From Capitella teleta (Eukaryota > Annelida > Polychaeta > Capitellidae), in contig KB294746.1 in NCBI GenBank assembly GCA_000328365.1, positions 99,666 through 163,665 of the forward strand: a stretch of DNA of 64,000 nucleotides, read 5' to 3'. The notes beneath the pieces were generated by a model. The model was not told where the DNA came from. It did not search any database and worked only from the letters and a program-made list of their open reading frames with translations. Of the stretch, positions 13,201 through 25,416 are shown one piece after another (the first letter of the stretch is position 1; each line of letters begins with the position of its first letter). The position numbers were made by a program, and so were the translations under genes.

Positions 13201-14331
13201 TGTTACAATCAAACCATGATTTGCGGCTGCTCTTGGGAATTAGAACCTCCCTACTTTGAAGTGCTCACCTTGCGTGTAGCCATCAAAAAAGGTCTCATTA
13301 CTGAATATGACGGGACACTGGTACAGAAGTTGAATATTACCATAACCTCTGGCCAGCATGCAGTAAACCGTGTTTATTGTTGGCCAGAGGTAGTGTTCAC
13401 TAACAACGGCTTGTGCACTTGTCTAATGGCGAAATTTCCAACATGAAAGAGTCTTGAATTGACTCGGGACCAGAATGCAACGAAGCAAAGGCTTTGGTGT
13501 CACTGCTTTTGCAGGGTACTCTGTTTTCGTTGATTTTGACCAACTCAGAAGAACAGCGAGCATTCCTCACTAAAATTTGTTTTCACCTTCTTTAGCCTTT
13601 CTGGTGCCACAATCTGGGAGCAAACGTAAGCGCTCACGTGATGATACTTATATTTCAATTCGATTGACGAAAGAAGGAATGAGATATCGGGGCCTGTTGA
13701 AGACATTGTTGGCAATAATGTTATGTCCTGTTGCCTCAATATGGTTCATATTGCACTACAACTTGCACTAAGTGACACGATTATCAGATGTTGATGTATA
13801 TTTCTGCTATTGCATGCATATGTGTATAATCTATCGTTGTGACCTTCTTTGAATTTTAACAATGCGTACCATCGACTACCACAATATTGCATAAGAAAAG
13901 GTGGGTCTGCCTAATTATAGTAAATAATATACAAATGTACTTTCTGATAGATATTGAATAGATTCTTGTGGTTGTCGGGATGTTGTGTTTAAAAAATGCA
14001 TCTGGGCAATTTGTATTGAATATAGAAAAAAAAATGTTTTTCATTTTCGTGCGCACTGCCATACAGGCTGTAGTGTACATATTTTACTCTAAATTATCAT
14101 GATGTTAGTGCTTAGTTTCTCTGTTTACAGGCTTTGCTTGAGAAACTTGTGAGGAGATATGTGAAACGTGAGGTGAAGAAAGACCAGACTGAGCATGTCC
14201 GCAATGAGACCGCAGTTCTGAACAAGAAGTTGGATCTTATTATGGAAGAGATGAAGGAACTTCACCTGCAGGCTCATGAGTCACTACATTACATGTCAGC
14301 AGGGGACCTCAATGAATCATCGGCTGCGTGA
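7236..14331 (+). CDS. TRPC-type transient receptor potential cation channel
   Basis: A plasma-membrane Ca2+-permeable channel, in this family usually gated downstream of phospholipase C. Exons: 7236-7316, 7516-7709, 7833-7990, 9291-9481, 9717-9905, 10020-10152 (or 10156), about 10829-11013, 11527-11855, 11910-12073, 12229-12472, 12527-12685, 12744-12788, 14131-14331; about 756 residues. Order: ankyrin repeats (exons 1-3), TRP_2 linker with a CFCTEEC cysteine cluster and PNCQQ, six membrane segments (exons 6-10), pore with the TRPC LFW motif (GLFWAIFGY), IMINMLIAIMSD in S6, TRP box EWKFGRSRIW, and a C-terminal LVRRYVKR-type coiled coil. Intron 2 is GC-AG (7710-7832). The exon 6/7 junction is uncertain. 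An in-frame ATG at 7116, or an exon starting at 7172, could extend the N-terminus. Subtype is not assigned. Confidence 0.92.
8216..9135. mobile_element. TIR DNA transposon, CAGGGGCGGATCCAGG ends
   Basis: A 920-bp element in TRPC intron 3 with mirror-image ends, CAGGGGCGGATCCAGG and CCTGGATCCGCCCCTG, flanked by AAATC (8211-8215 and 9136-9140). A 6-bp GAAATC duplication is equally possible because the final G is shared. Long G and C runs lie just inside the ends, and a small hairpin, AGCCGCTTCGCGGCT, near the right end. A minus-strand ORF (8826-8572) is not recognised. An AT-rich, LINE-tail-like segment sits at 8380-8460. Superfamily not assigned. Confidence 0.75.
12945..13085 (+). mobile_element. 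tRNA-derived SINE fragment
   Basis: In TRPC intron 12. TGGCTCAGGGGTAGA matches the RNA polymerase III A box; a stem-loop CTGGATTTTAAATCCAAG follows where a tRNA anticodon arm would be, and GGTTCCCCTGG sits at about B-box distance. The downstream body (TCTTCGGTCGGAACTTAAAATGGAG, not given in full here as a motif beyond its key words 'cggtcgga' and 'aatggag') is not tRNA, so this is a SINE rather than a tRNA gene. The B box is degenerate. Confidence 0.5.
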
Positions 14332-14465
14332 TTTTTAGATTAATTTTATTTGTTGGTTGTTTATCCTTTCCGTTTCCTTGATGCGTTTGTTCTTCCCTTG
14401 CATTGTTCTAGGTATGTTCGATTTTATTTTAGTGTTTCCCTACTTTTTACGCTTTGTTACTCGTG

Positions 14466-14471
14466 AATAAA
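14466..14471 (+). terminator. Poly(A) signal of the TRPC gene
   Basis: AATAAA 135 bases after the TRPC stop codon, followed by T- and GT-rich sequence (14480-14570), the usual downstream context for cleavage and polyadenylation. Confidence 0.6.
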
Positions 14472-14599
14472 ATCTGGTTTGTTTGTTTGCTTGTTTGTTT
14501 TGTTGTTTTTTGTTTTGTTGTGTTTTTTTGTGTTTTTTTTTTGTGTTTTTTTGTTTTGTTTTTTTTTTTGTGCGGAGGGGGGGGGGAGGTTATGCAAGT

Positions 14600-15283
14600 A
14601 CTTTCGTAATTTATAATTGATCAAGAGTGGTATTCTAGTCATTCTAAGCGGTTGGGCTTTTTTTCCGAGGCATGACAGGAAAGTCGCTGCCGAGGCACTG
14701 CGACTAATTATGGCTATTAAATATATTAGTAATCGTCACCATCAATTGGATACCCAAAGCCAGTTTACTGATACTTTCAAGGAGCAAAAAAAAAAAAAAA
14801 AAAAAAAAATGAACACTTAATGCTAGAACACTGCATGTCCATAGATATTAAATGCTTACATCACTACCTACAGATACACCATAAACACTAGGTATACACG
14901 ACGCAGTAGAGTTCAAAACGAGAAGTTGTTTAGTTCACAATCTTATCAGGTTGTTTTAGATGTAAGATGTAAGCAACAGACATGCCGGTTGCCAGGACCC
15001 CAAAGGCAAAGGAATTCGCCAAATATGCCTCAGAAGTCCCCGCTTCACTGAAATTCAGAACATAGTATGTGGTATTCTATGGAGTAATTTCAACTCTCTC
15101 ACTTGGATGTCGCGTTCTCCCTTGCACAAGTCAGAATGGACGTGCAGCCACATGCAAGTACTTCCACTCCCCAAAGGACATGGCTTGGTTTGTACCATAA
15201 TTTGATTTCGTTTGACAGACCGGGTAACAGAAATATCACAAAACCCACCAACCACTGAAAAATATATATATATAAAGTGGACT
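14600..15283. other. Intergenic, nothing recognised
   Basis: An A-run (14787-14808) and AT-rich sequence. Short ORFs here have no recognisable product. Confidence 0.4.
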
Positions 15284-16339
15284 AAAAGTAGTCCATCTAC
15301 TCCATGTTAAAGATCTCAATGCTTTTCAACGGTGCTTCGCATGTCTGAGAAACTGTCACCAAAAAAATTGCAGTGTAAAAATCACACAAAGATTAGAGAT
15401 TTAAATGCTTGGTATGGTTAGTCCAACATGTTGTAAAAGCCAAAACCAACAGGCTTCGCGAGACCTTTGTGCCCTCTGCAATCAGACTCATTAATTCACA
15501 ATCTATTTAATGTTTTTTATCATCCAAGTCTTAATTATCATATGCATCAAACATTTCACTCATTATTACCTGTTTGGCAAAACCATTCCTTCGGGCGAAT
15601 AAAATTATCTTATCTTATATTATGTCATGCTGTTATTCCTATCATTCCTATTTCAATTTTCATCAACATTTAAGCCGATTTATCTCAATTAATAGAGTGC
15701 ACTCATCATTCCGCGATATTTCCACTTTTGGCAGCAAACAGGGCCCCGGACCATGGATAAGCTTCCTTGAACTCATAAACAAGACAACACTCTCGTACTA
15801 TTGTTTTGTCTGAGAGTGCTATTGTTGTGAGAGTAGCACTAATGTTCATCTCCTAAAACAAAACAAAGCAGAGTTTATACTGAAGCGTCATACAAGAGAT
15901 GACATTCCTTAGTGCTCGTTCAGGGGTTCATCTGATTTTGTTCTCTTCGCGGTTTTTATAGTCTCTTGTCGCCGATGGCGAGTGAAGAAGAAGATTCAAA
16001 CGTGTTTAAATGAATGAACTCGATATATTCAGAATTATCGTAAACAGAAGTGATCACATGATCAAAAGACAATGAACATAACGTCTGGCTGAGAGTTCAC
16101 AAAATCATAACGTTCGTTCCTAGCTTGGAACGTGACAGCGATCACTCACCACTCGCATTTAAATGTTCCTCCCACATTCAAAATTTATCTTTTTACTTGA
16201 TTTCTTAGCATAAATGAGCACAAAATAACACGGTCATGCAATCTATACCAGGTAGTAATCTTTTTTTGAATAATTGACTAAGTATCGCAATTTTCATACT
16301 TTGTTTTTAACATGGAGTAAGATAGACTACTTTTGATCA
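15284..16339. mobile_element. Degenerate TIR element, about 1.06 kb
   Basis: The left end (ACTAAAAGTAGTCCATCTAC, then TCCATGTTAAA) recurs inverted at the right end (TTTAACATGGAGTAAGATAG, then ACTACTTTTGAT). The arms are about 35 bases with several mismatches. A third copy of the end region lies alone at 6890-7005. Inside, 15467-15640 looks like the 3' end of a LINE, running into 'aataaaattatcttatctta'. No transposase was recognised. Confidence 0.5.
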
Positions 16340-16532
16340 TCTCTGTATATTGTCTCAACCAGAAGGTTGGCGTTAATGGCCGACTGGCAGAAAGGACGAC
16401 TCAGCAGATGGGCTTCAGTGTGGTTTTTATTGAAGGAAATATATTCCCGCAAATAGCATGCTTTTTAGAATAGAGTTCCCGTCAGATCCGGTGTCTGTCC
16501 CCTGCCTCGTGGCCAAGCGTCCGTTTGTAGGT

Positions 16533-17280
16533 CAGGCCCGTAGCCAGCCCTCAGAGTTGGGTGGTTCGCAGACTTAATTGTGGACTTTTTTAATTGAGTC
16601 CAGGAGGTGGCAAGTGCCGAAGGCACTTGCACAGCTAGGGGGGTCGGGGGGTATGCTGCCCCGGGAAAAAAATTAAAATAAGGAAGCAAAACTGTGGAAT
16701 CTGAGAATAAAAAACGTCACTTTATATATATGAGCACATTTCTCAAGATATAATGATTGAAATAGACAGTTCAAGGACTATGGTATCATTGCGTTACGCT
16801 TCAGTTGATTTGTTACCATGCAGACAACAACAATCCTTGTTGCAAAAGGGGCACAATTGGTTGTTAAGAAATGTTTATTCTGAAGCAAAGTTAGAAGATG
16901 GATCAAGGTTTTAGTATGTGCCTACATTGCACCTTGAGGTACACAATTTGACAAATACTACAATTGCAATTGAATCCGCTATGAAAATTTGCCTCGACTC
17001 GGATCGATTGATCGAGTCCGCCATTGTACTGAGACCTCATAATTATGGCATGCTCACTGGAAGTTAACCGAATTTATTTAATTGAATCGTTTAATTGTAT
17101 TTAAGAGACACCATAAAGAATTGTTATGATTAAGGAATGAACAATGGATTTAGCTCAATCTCATATAATTATCTGCAACTTTTTTTTTTCTTTCTGGAGA
17201 GTGGACTTTTACTCGGGAAATGGGTGGTTCGTACGCACCCGTCGAAACCCCCCCCCCCCCCCTTCCTGGCTACGGGCCTG
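16533..17280. mobile_element. TIR DNA transposon, CAGGCCCGTAGCCAG ends
   Basis: A 748-bp element with mirror-image ends CAGGCCCGTAGCCAG and CTGGCTACGGGCCTG and direct flanks TAGGT (16528-16532 and 17281-17285), or 6-bp GTAGGT. It shares a plan with the element at 8216-9135: CAGG ends, G/C runs and a small subterminal hairpin, here AAGTGCCGAAGGCACTT. No transposase was recognised, so it is probably non-autonomous. Confidence 0.75.
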
Positions 17281-17285
17281 TAGGT

Positions 17286-18203
17286 CGGCAAAGCTTCTCG
17301 GGCTAGCTGGACTGCAGCACCGTAATTGGGTCTTTTCTCAGGATGTATGTAACAACGTAAGGATCTGGGATGAGGTCTTTCATAGGAGTGGCAAGGAGAC
17401 AGACCCGTGATTGACCAAAAATGGCGCGCAATCAACAATTAAACCATTCAACAGGCATGTTATTGAAGTCAATTACAAGGGCAAACATTCATTAATTTCA
17501 GTACTGGGGCGTTAATTAGTATTTGTAATTGACAATGGGCCCCAAGCCAACTTAAGGTCTGACTTAAAGCATCTCTGACGGATGATGAATGTCGGTAAGA
17601 AGTGAAGCATTAAAATCACACCGCCAGCATGCGGGCGACAGCAGACAAATACGACGGATGAAAATGAACTGTTATCGAATCTACTGCCGATTACTGACAA
17701 TATACATAAAAACACTGTACCGTAAATTTAACTAATACCGGTTGTGATTTATGCCTGAATGTATCATGAATATCAAGAATAATGCTTACTTGTATCACAA
17801 ACAGGAAAACTGTTGCGAATGCTACCCACGAATGCAATGAATGTAGGGTTCAAAAAACTTAAACTTAGGGTTCAAACCCTTTATTAGCCAGTTGAATAAC
17901 ATCCGTCAATTTCGAACTTCCAAGTTCAGTGCTTCACTTAGAATCGCACCTAAGTCGACTGCATGTGTCGACATACAGGCATTCGTTGTTGCAATGTTGG
18001 ATGCAATGAGTGATCACGTGTTCCCACTGAGTGTTGTGGCACCCCTTTTGTTGTTCGCAGTCATTCAGGCAATTAGATGTGACATCCGCAATTACAATCA
18101 GTGCAATGCAGATTGTCAGAACAGTCAGAACAGAACAGGAATGAAATCTACACAGAAAGAATCAGCATCATATCAAAGGGATTAAATATACGCCTCTGAA
18201 GAA
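17286..18203. other. Intergenic, no gene recognised
   Basis: An ORF at 17892-18185 (97 codons) has no recognised family and no convincing splice sites. Nothing else stands out. Confidence 0.4.
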
Positions 18204-18469
18204 AGAATCAGTATCATAAAATAAATAAATAAATTTATTCATAATAGTCCGCAAGGAGGTGTGTTTTACGGCGGAAGAACGTTGACGCAGCAACGATTTC
18301 CTCCACCTTTCGTCGTCACAGTGCAGCGCCGAGAGCGCGTTGACCTGCCGGCAGGTAAGCAAGAGTTAAGTGCCTTATCCAAGGACACAAGGTTGGTGAT
18401 GCCCCGGTGGCCAGCGGCAAAGCATTTCGAGGCGAGCACGCTAACCACTCGGCCACCACCTCTCCATAA
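18204..18469 (-). mobile_element. tRNA-derived SINE
   Basis: Read on the minus strand, the head at the right end contains GGTGGCCGAGTGGTTAGCG, a near-perfect polymerase III A box of the Leu/Ser tRNA type. The body contains the word AAGGCACTTAACTC, common in animal SINEs. The 3' end lies at the left, with an ATAAATTTATTTATTTATTT-type tail. It is flanked by a 36-bp direct repeat (18168-18203 and 18470-18505, two mismatches), unusually long for a SINE target duplication. Confidence 0.75.
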
Positions 18470-19369
18470 TCATATCAAAGGAATTAAATATTCGCCTCTG
18501 AAGAAGTCTTTGTGATCAGAGGTATCAACTATTCCTCATTTTGTCACGTTTACTTCTTCTTCAGAGTATATTTTGCTTCAACTCACCAGATTTTATTCAT
18601 CATACATGTATAACCACCCGCGAACAAAGCGTCTTTTGATCAATCAGAACAGATAATTTGAATCAAAATTCTCAATAAACAATAATATCTTATCAGCGCC
18701 ACATTACGTCGTCTGTCAGAATCAAGAAAAGCTGCATTTAATGAAATGTGAGGACGATGTTTGAAATCAATAATTGAATAAAAACGAAATTTTATATTTA
18801 TGAATATTCAGACTGTGGAATATAATTATATATATAGAACGAATGCGGAAGTGATGCCATCTATAAACATATACTGTATAAGGACTACAAATGCTCTAAC
18901 TGAAGTGATTGAATATTCCAAATAATATACACATGTAGCTAATAGCCTAATAAATACTTAGCATATAACTACATGCAGACATAATTTAATTGGGATTTAC
19001 TTTCCAAAGTCGCTTGCATGTACAATTATATAATTATGTTTGTCGTATTTTTGGTTATATGCACATGAGATATTGTTTATGATGTGTTCACGCCTGACCC
19101 ATGATGACCGGCACTGTTTGTTGATTGACGGTAATTGACCATTACAGTGTCGGACTCTATAGCCACGATGAAACTCTGTGTTCAGGAGTTCTGAGTCCGA
19201 TTGTCCGACTGGAAATAGCAGAGCGGGGGTTGGGGGTGTCATCAGAACAACTGGAACCTGCACGGGTTTCTAATCCAAAATTCCCTTTGCAAATTCAGGT
19301 CAAATTTCAAATTCATTGTTCGGTGTGGTGAAGTAATTAAGCAAGGGGATTGTATGTTAAAGGCTCCGC

Positions 19370-19620
19370 TAACACTCGATTGCTTTATCTGGGCACCATG
19401 CAGAGCACAACATCAGGACCATGCAGAGTGTGATCCCAAGGATCCTCCATTCTGCATTCTACCATAGATAGCGCCACACTACGCCCGACCTTGTTGTTCA
19501 TTTTACAGCTCCGCAGTTACCCACGTCAGTGCTCAAGCATCAAAACAACAGACTTCTTTCGCCTCAGCCCCACGAGGGTTGCCCACTATACTCCACCACG
19601 TTAAAGACTTAGTAAATGGC
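19370..19620 (-). repeat. SINE-body-like repeat
   Basis: The segment 19441-19500 matches 53813-53875 within a clear SINE: TCTGCATTCTACCATAGATA here against CTGCATACCACCATAGACAG there, then CGCCCGACCTTGTT against CGCCCGGCCTTGTT. The tRNA-like head was not found, so this is probably a truncated or older copy. Confidence 0.5.
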
Positions 19621-20171
19621 TAATTTTTTTACTCATGTGTAGCATCCTCACTTACAAGGAGGCTGTGCAGCATGTAGCCCTGTACCCTTGAAATAATTAC
19701 GTGGCTCGGACAGTCGGCGAGCACTCGTGATCGGTTTCGTAACGTTCGTGACACGTCAGTCTTCTTTTGCTGGGAAGTTCCCTAATTTACATGAGCACAT
19801 AAAATATTTGAATTCAGAGATGGAGCTTTAACTATCCTTATTCACACGGATGTTACGGGTGAATAAGGAAAATGACACCAGCTCAGCCAATCAGCGACCT
19901 TGTCACAATTTAAACACTTTGAAGGAATTTCAACTCGGCATGAGGATCGTCTTTGAATGTTTTGTGTACAAATATCCATTATAATGTCTGATTATGTTCA
20001 TCCGATTTGTTTGACAATACGACATTATATTTTTTGAAGGATTCTGTTGTTTTGAAATCGGATTTTGTCGTGCCGGGAGGCTTTTATTTGTCGCTTTTGA
20101 GAGGTCGCTTGTACCACCCTACCCCCTTCCCGTGTGCGGATTCAAAATCATTCAAATGTTGAAAGTTGGAA

Positions 20172-23100
20172 ATGGCCGATTTCACCACTAGTATGGACCC
20201 CAGCGGCTACGGCCTCCGGGACCATTCAGATTTCGGTAAGTGCTTTTTTGCCTTCATTGATTGAGATAATAGTGAATAGAATAAATGAAATCCTGTATCA
20301 TACTTACTATAACTATTCAATTCATAATAAAATTAATGATCCTCATCCTGTCACTCATCGACATTCAGTATGATTCACATTCAAGACATTGTGATCATTG
20401 TCGATGGGGATTCAGAGATTCAGAGAACACTTATTGTACAGACAGCTCTGTTAGCCTCTAACATGCTCAATTATTTTTCACTTTTTTGGGCCCTCAACAA
20501 TTGAATTTATGCGCTCAACGTCATACGATCACATTCGCCACTTGATAAACATTTTACTGCTGATATGGCCATACTGTATACTATTACCAGGTCTACGGAC
20601 TCTACCCCTGTTGTTTAAGCTCAATAAAATTAATTATTTGATACTCTTAATTACAAGAGTAGTCTTGCGTTGTACACGTCATACATTCTCACACTCTTTT
20701 GTATTTTTCAGATGATGAATTACGCTTCATTGTTGTTGGTAAGAGATGTCGCAACAATGCACCTCTCATATCAGCTATCCAGGTAGGCGATAACACCGCC
20801 CTGACCTCCCCTGACCTCCCTTCTCTGCAGATGTACAACGCCCCCATCATATACTCAGATACAGGATCAGAATTCATCAATGAGGCCAGCCCCGATACCA
20901 TTTTTGTGCTTGATAACTTTGAAGGGTCAGTCTTCCGCATCCTGCATAAGGCGAGGTGCAGAATACTCGGTCCTCCTGCGGTCATTCATTGCGTGCAGGC
21001 GAATGAGGTGAGTTCTGTTGATCAGTCATGCGCGTAAACCCCAGTTCTCTCTCAGCCTCTGCCATTGAATTCCCGGCCGTTGTTCTGCCAACACATGGAC
21101 CAACTAGTGATATGCTTCACAGGATTCAAAGCAAAGGAAGACCTGGTGAGATTGGATATTTAGAATCATTCATTTCATGCTCTGTGTAGTCTCGTTTAGC
21201 TGACCTCGTTCACCACATGGGGGGGAGTCTCCGCAAAGACTTCAGTTGCCGCGTCACCCACTTGGTGGCCAACTGCACCAGTGGAGAGAAATACCGCGTG
21301 GCCGTCAGTATGGGAGCCCCTGTGATGACGGAGGAGTGGGTCTTCAAAGTGTGGGACCATCGCGACCAGCCAGAAATTAAAGCCACAGATGAGCATCTGG
21401 TTGGTGATGTCGTCATTTCCTGAGACGCCTTTGACCTTTGACCTTTCTCTCCTCAGATGCTCCATAAGCTCAGTCCGTTTTCATTTTCTGTGCTGAGCTT
21501 TCAAGGCTTCTCCCGGGAAGAGGCACGTCACATGGAGGAGGTCACGATTGAAAACGGCGGCAGCTGCGTTGAAGTAGGGGCCCCTTCGTGCACTCACTTG
21601 GTGGTTGATGAGCACGCCATTAGCAGCCGCGCCCAGCTTCCAAGCGATTTGCATCCGCGGCTGCATATAGTCAAGGCAGAGGTTTGTATATTAGTCTCTG
21701 TTTATGGTTGTTATATACAACTTCTTTTCTTTTTTTCTTTTTTTTCAGTGGTTCTGGGCCAGTATACAAATGGATGCGTGTGCGGACGAGACAATGTACA
21801 CGATGGATTTTGTGAGTCGCGCTTTCTGTTTCAGTCAATTTATGTTCATTACGTCATCATCGAAGGTTGTTGAGACACCGACACAGAACGCCGCCACGAA
21901 GAGCACACCTAAAACGCTCTCAGGATCCAAGTCCCGCAAACGGAAACGTCTGCGAGAAAACATCGCGCAATTAGCCTCTGAGGGTGAAATCGACACGCCC
22001 ATGTACAAGCGGAGGTCAAGTGAGGTCGCGAGGATGTCGTTCAGCGCGTCGTTCTTGGATGCCACAGCAGATACTTCCAACACCCCCGTCCTCTCAGGTA
22101 ACGCCCCTCACTCAGCTCCAGCAACAGTCACGACCGCTTCCCTTGCAGACAACGGCATTGACAACCACATCACGTCTCCGCTGGCGGCAGAAACTTTCAA
22201 CACCAAAGATGTCAAACTGACCCCACGGCAACAAACGGTCATGGAGCTATTCCAAACTGAGAAGAATTACGTTGGTATTCTCCACACCATCATCAAGGTA
22301 GACACCATCAGCCTCAAATTTCCACCGATTGTTCTATGCTTGTATTTCCGGTTTTTTACAGACCTTCAAGGAAGAGATTGAGAATCCTGATCAGCCAGGA
22401 GGTCCTCTGCTTGAACCTCAGCACATCAAAGCCATCTTTGGAGGCATTCCCCCAATTTTTGATGTTCACGTGAAGATTCGAGATGAGCTGGGGGACATCA
22501 TTCAGAACTGGTCCGAAGAAGCTCTTATCGGCAATGTAATCACCAAACACGTTAGTACTTAAAAACAAAATTGAGATGTTCTCCAAATTGATAATTGTTT
22601 TTCTGCTTCGACAGATTGACGGCTTAATTAAATCCTATCCGAACTTTGTTAATTACTTTGAACAAACCAAAGAGACGATCATCAAATGCGATCGTTCAAT
22701 GCCTCGTTTCCACGCCTTCCTTCGGGTAAATTTCAGCTCCTGAATCATGACGTAATCTGTGAATCATGACATAATCTGTTCCTCCTAGGTCTGTCAGAGT
22801 AAACCGGAATGTGGTCGACAGACTCTGAAAGAACTCTTGATTCGCCCGGTTCAGCGACTACCTAGCGTCATGCTCCTCCTCAAAGGTTAATAATCAATGT
22901 TCGTAGTTAAGTATATTTGAAATAATATTTCTCCTTTTTTTTCTTGCAGATATTTTGAAGCGAACAGAAGAAAACAGCGCAGATCATACAAAACTCAAAG
23001 AAGCACTAGCCAAACTGGAAGAAGTTATGACGTGATTTTGGCTTCATTATTATTTTCTTAAAATTCATCTTGTACAAAAATTCCAGGCACATCAACGAAG

Positions 23101-24090
23101 ATAGGCGCAAGGCTGAGGGCCACCATGCTATGTTTGACATAGTTAACGATATTGAAAACTGCCCCGTGAGTTCTTTGATGGAGACATTTCAACAGATGTG
23201 ATATATTTTCCTTGTTTCCAGGCTAACCTTCTCTCAGCCCATCGTTCCTTCGTCACCAAAATCGATGGAATAGAATTGACATCTGAACTCAGTTCCCGTG
23301 GCGACCACATCACCATTTTTGTTTTCTCTGACAGCTTAGAGGTGAGAATCTTTCGTTTTTTTAATGGTATGTAGGTTATTAAATTTCTTCAATGGCCAGA
23401 TGTGTAAGCGAAGAGGACGAATAACGTCTCTCAAAAGTCCAGGAGCAGTACACGTGGCGAAGACCCCACAAAAAGCGTACAGACATCTTACTCTGGTTCC
23501 GTTCTCTGGAGTGAAGAGAGTCGTTGATATTTGTGAGAGCACAGGTCAGTGCATGGTTAATCCACATTGTTTCCGTCAGTACGTTGTTATTGCTTCCATT
23601 TTCAGAATGCAGGAACTCTTTTGCACTGATCACTAAGATGATGAGTGAGAAGGAGGAGCGTCTCTACGCGTTCTCCATTGAAGATGAGGCGGTTCGTAAG
23701 GACGCCTTCCTCACGTCCCTCAGCAAAGCCATCTGCGACCACTTGTGTCGCGCTGATTACGTGAGCCTCCCTTGCACCCCTCATTCACATATCGCTCTCT
23801 TAGTCCGTTATCCAGGTTGACTTACCTGCAAACTCATATCCACTGGTGGGGGTCTAATTAGCAACTGTTAATTAACTGTTAACTTTTTCTAACAGTTTTA
23901 ATAATTAAGATTTTCATGTATGACTTTTGTCGATTCAAGATATTAATTATCATTTCTACTTCATCAGGAAACGCTGTTGACTTCAGTTGCGCCGGGCGTC
24001 TTGAGCATTGACACGAACGATATTGGAAACAAGACCTTGACCAGAGCAGCCACTAAGTACGTGCGCACTCTTTTATAATCCCTCGTAACC

Positions 24091-24123
<33 letters not shown>

Positions 24124-25416
24124 TGTGCAGATTTGGCAAGCGTGTTAGTCGCGCTTTCTCCTTCAACAAAACTCCTCGCAAATTGAAACGAGCAATGTCC
24201 AGCATGACGCAGATCATGAGCCCTTTCTCTCGCCGTGACAGTCGAATGTTTGGCCCCAGTGCCTCTAGTACCACTCCTAGAGGCACTAACATCACCTCCA
24301 TGCGCTTGGCCAGCACCAATGACCTCACAGTGCGTTCATTCGGACCTTTGTGAATAAGTACTCATTATCTGTTTTCAGTTGGATGAGAATACATTATGTG
24401 AGAGTACGTACTCTGATCTCGTTGATCAGATGTCACTAGGAACACCCACGATGCAGCGGAGAAGAGACACGTCAGCTGTGAGATTTTATTCTCTTTTTCT
24501 AAATTTAATCAAATTCCTCGTCTCATTCTCTCGCTGCATGTTCTTTTTAAGTGTTGTGGTTTTGTTTATTTTGTAATATTTATGGGGGTTTTTTTTCTTC
24601 TTTTTTATTTTATTTGTATTTATTTTAATTTTATTTTTTTCTCGCTGGCCTTAGGAGCCTAATTCTATCCACGAACACCTTCATAAAATTCGGCGTCGTT
24701 CCATGATGCAGTGGAGAGTGAGTTGGCATGACGACAGCATGTCACAATCGTAGCCTCTTTTTTCAATGTTGTGCTAGTGCATGTTTAGTTTTGTTACATT
24801 TTCTTCCTTTTTTTTTACCTTTTTTTCTGTCGTTTTTGTTGAGTGTTTTCCTTCCTTAGGCCAGCTGTGATGCCCTCAACGACCCTTCAACTCATCCACC
24901 TCATCGCCATGGCAACAGCACTCCCAGCAACAACTACTACACCCTGCACCGTCGCTATGACTATGGTTCCTATGGCGCCCTGCCCTCGACACCACTCAAA
25001 GAGACCCGTTACCTCCGTGTATGCGATGTTGTTTTTTAGTTCCTAACTTCAGTCAAGTTTTATTCCCTTCCTCGGTGGCGGCCCCTGTGTACTTGCTTTA
25101 CAAATTCTTGACCTTTGACCTTTTCACCCCTATAGGAGAGTGACTCCCCGCTTGGACAGCTGCCCCGCACGCCTTCAGTGGCTAGCAATATGAGTACGCT
25201 GAGCACCGTATCTGGCAAGTACTCCTTCCCTCTCTCCATGCACCCTCTCTGCTTATTTGCACCTCATTACTCAGCCCATGCAACCCTGTATTCCTGAATT
25301 TATAATTTCGGCATCTGGTTGAATTTATAATTACAAATTGTAATTTATATTTAATTTTCTCTTCTTCAGAAATGGCGTATCCCCCTACGATGAAGAGAGG
25401 ATTCAAATATTTGTGA
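20172..25416 (+). CDS. ECT2: ECT2, Rho guanine-nucleotide exchange factor of cytokinesis
   Basis: ECT2 (fly Pebble) activates RhoA at the cleavage furrow. Twenty-three coding exons join in frame to 1,014 residues: 20172-20235, 20712-20782, 20831-21007, 21056-21145, 21190-21399, 21457-21681, 21749-21811, 21866-22297, 22362-22550, 22615-22725, 22789-22885, 22950-23031, 23087-23165, 23222-23341, 23400-23544, 23606-23760, 23968-24056, 24131-24329, 24379-24477, 24655-24717, 24860-25018, 25136-25214, 25370-25416. Order: three BRCT-type modules (about 1-104, 105-204, 205-300; LVHHMGG, THLVANCT, WFWASIQMDA), basic nuclear signal SRKRKRLRE (about 323-331), DH domain (about 430-620; RPVQRLPSV, THINEDRRKAE), PH domain (about 630-790), and a polybasic KRVSRAFSFNKTPRK segment. 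The last intron is GC-AG. Human ECT2 is about 100 residues shorter; the excess is mainly in the tail. Confidence 0.97.

Noticed and set aside
13096-13446. 116-codon ORF in TRPC intron 12 as an extra TRPC exon
   Set aside because: Exons 12 and 13 join directly in frame and align with human TRPC (EDDSLI..., LVRRYVK); the ORF has no TRPC resemblance and overlaps SINE-like sequence.
22099-22125. A tiny intron inside ECT2 exon 8 (GGTAACGCC to CTCCAG)
   Set aside because: Far below a usable intron length, and the frame stays open through it.
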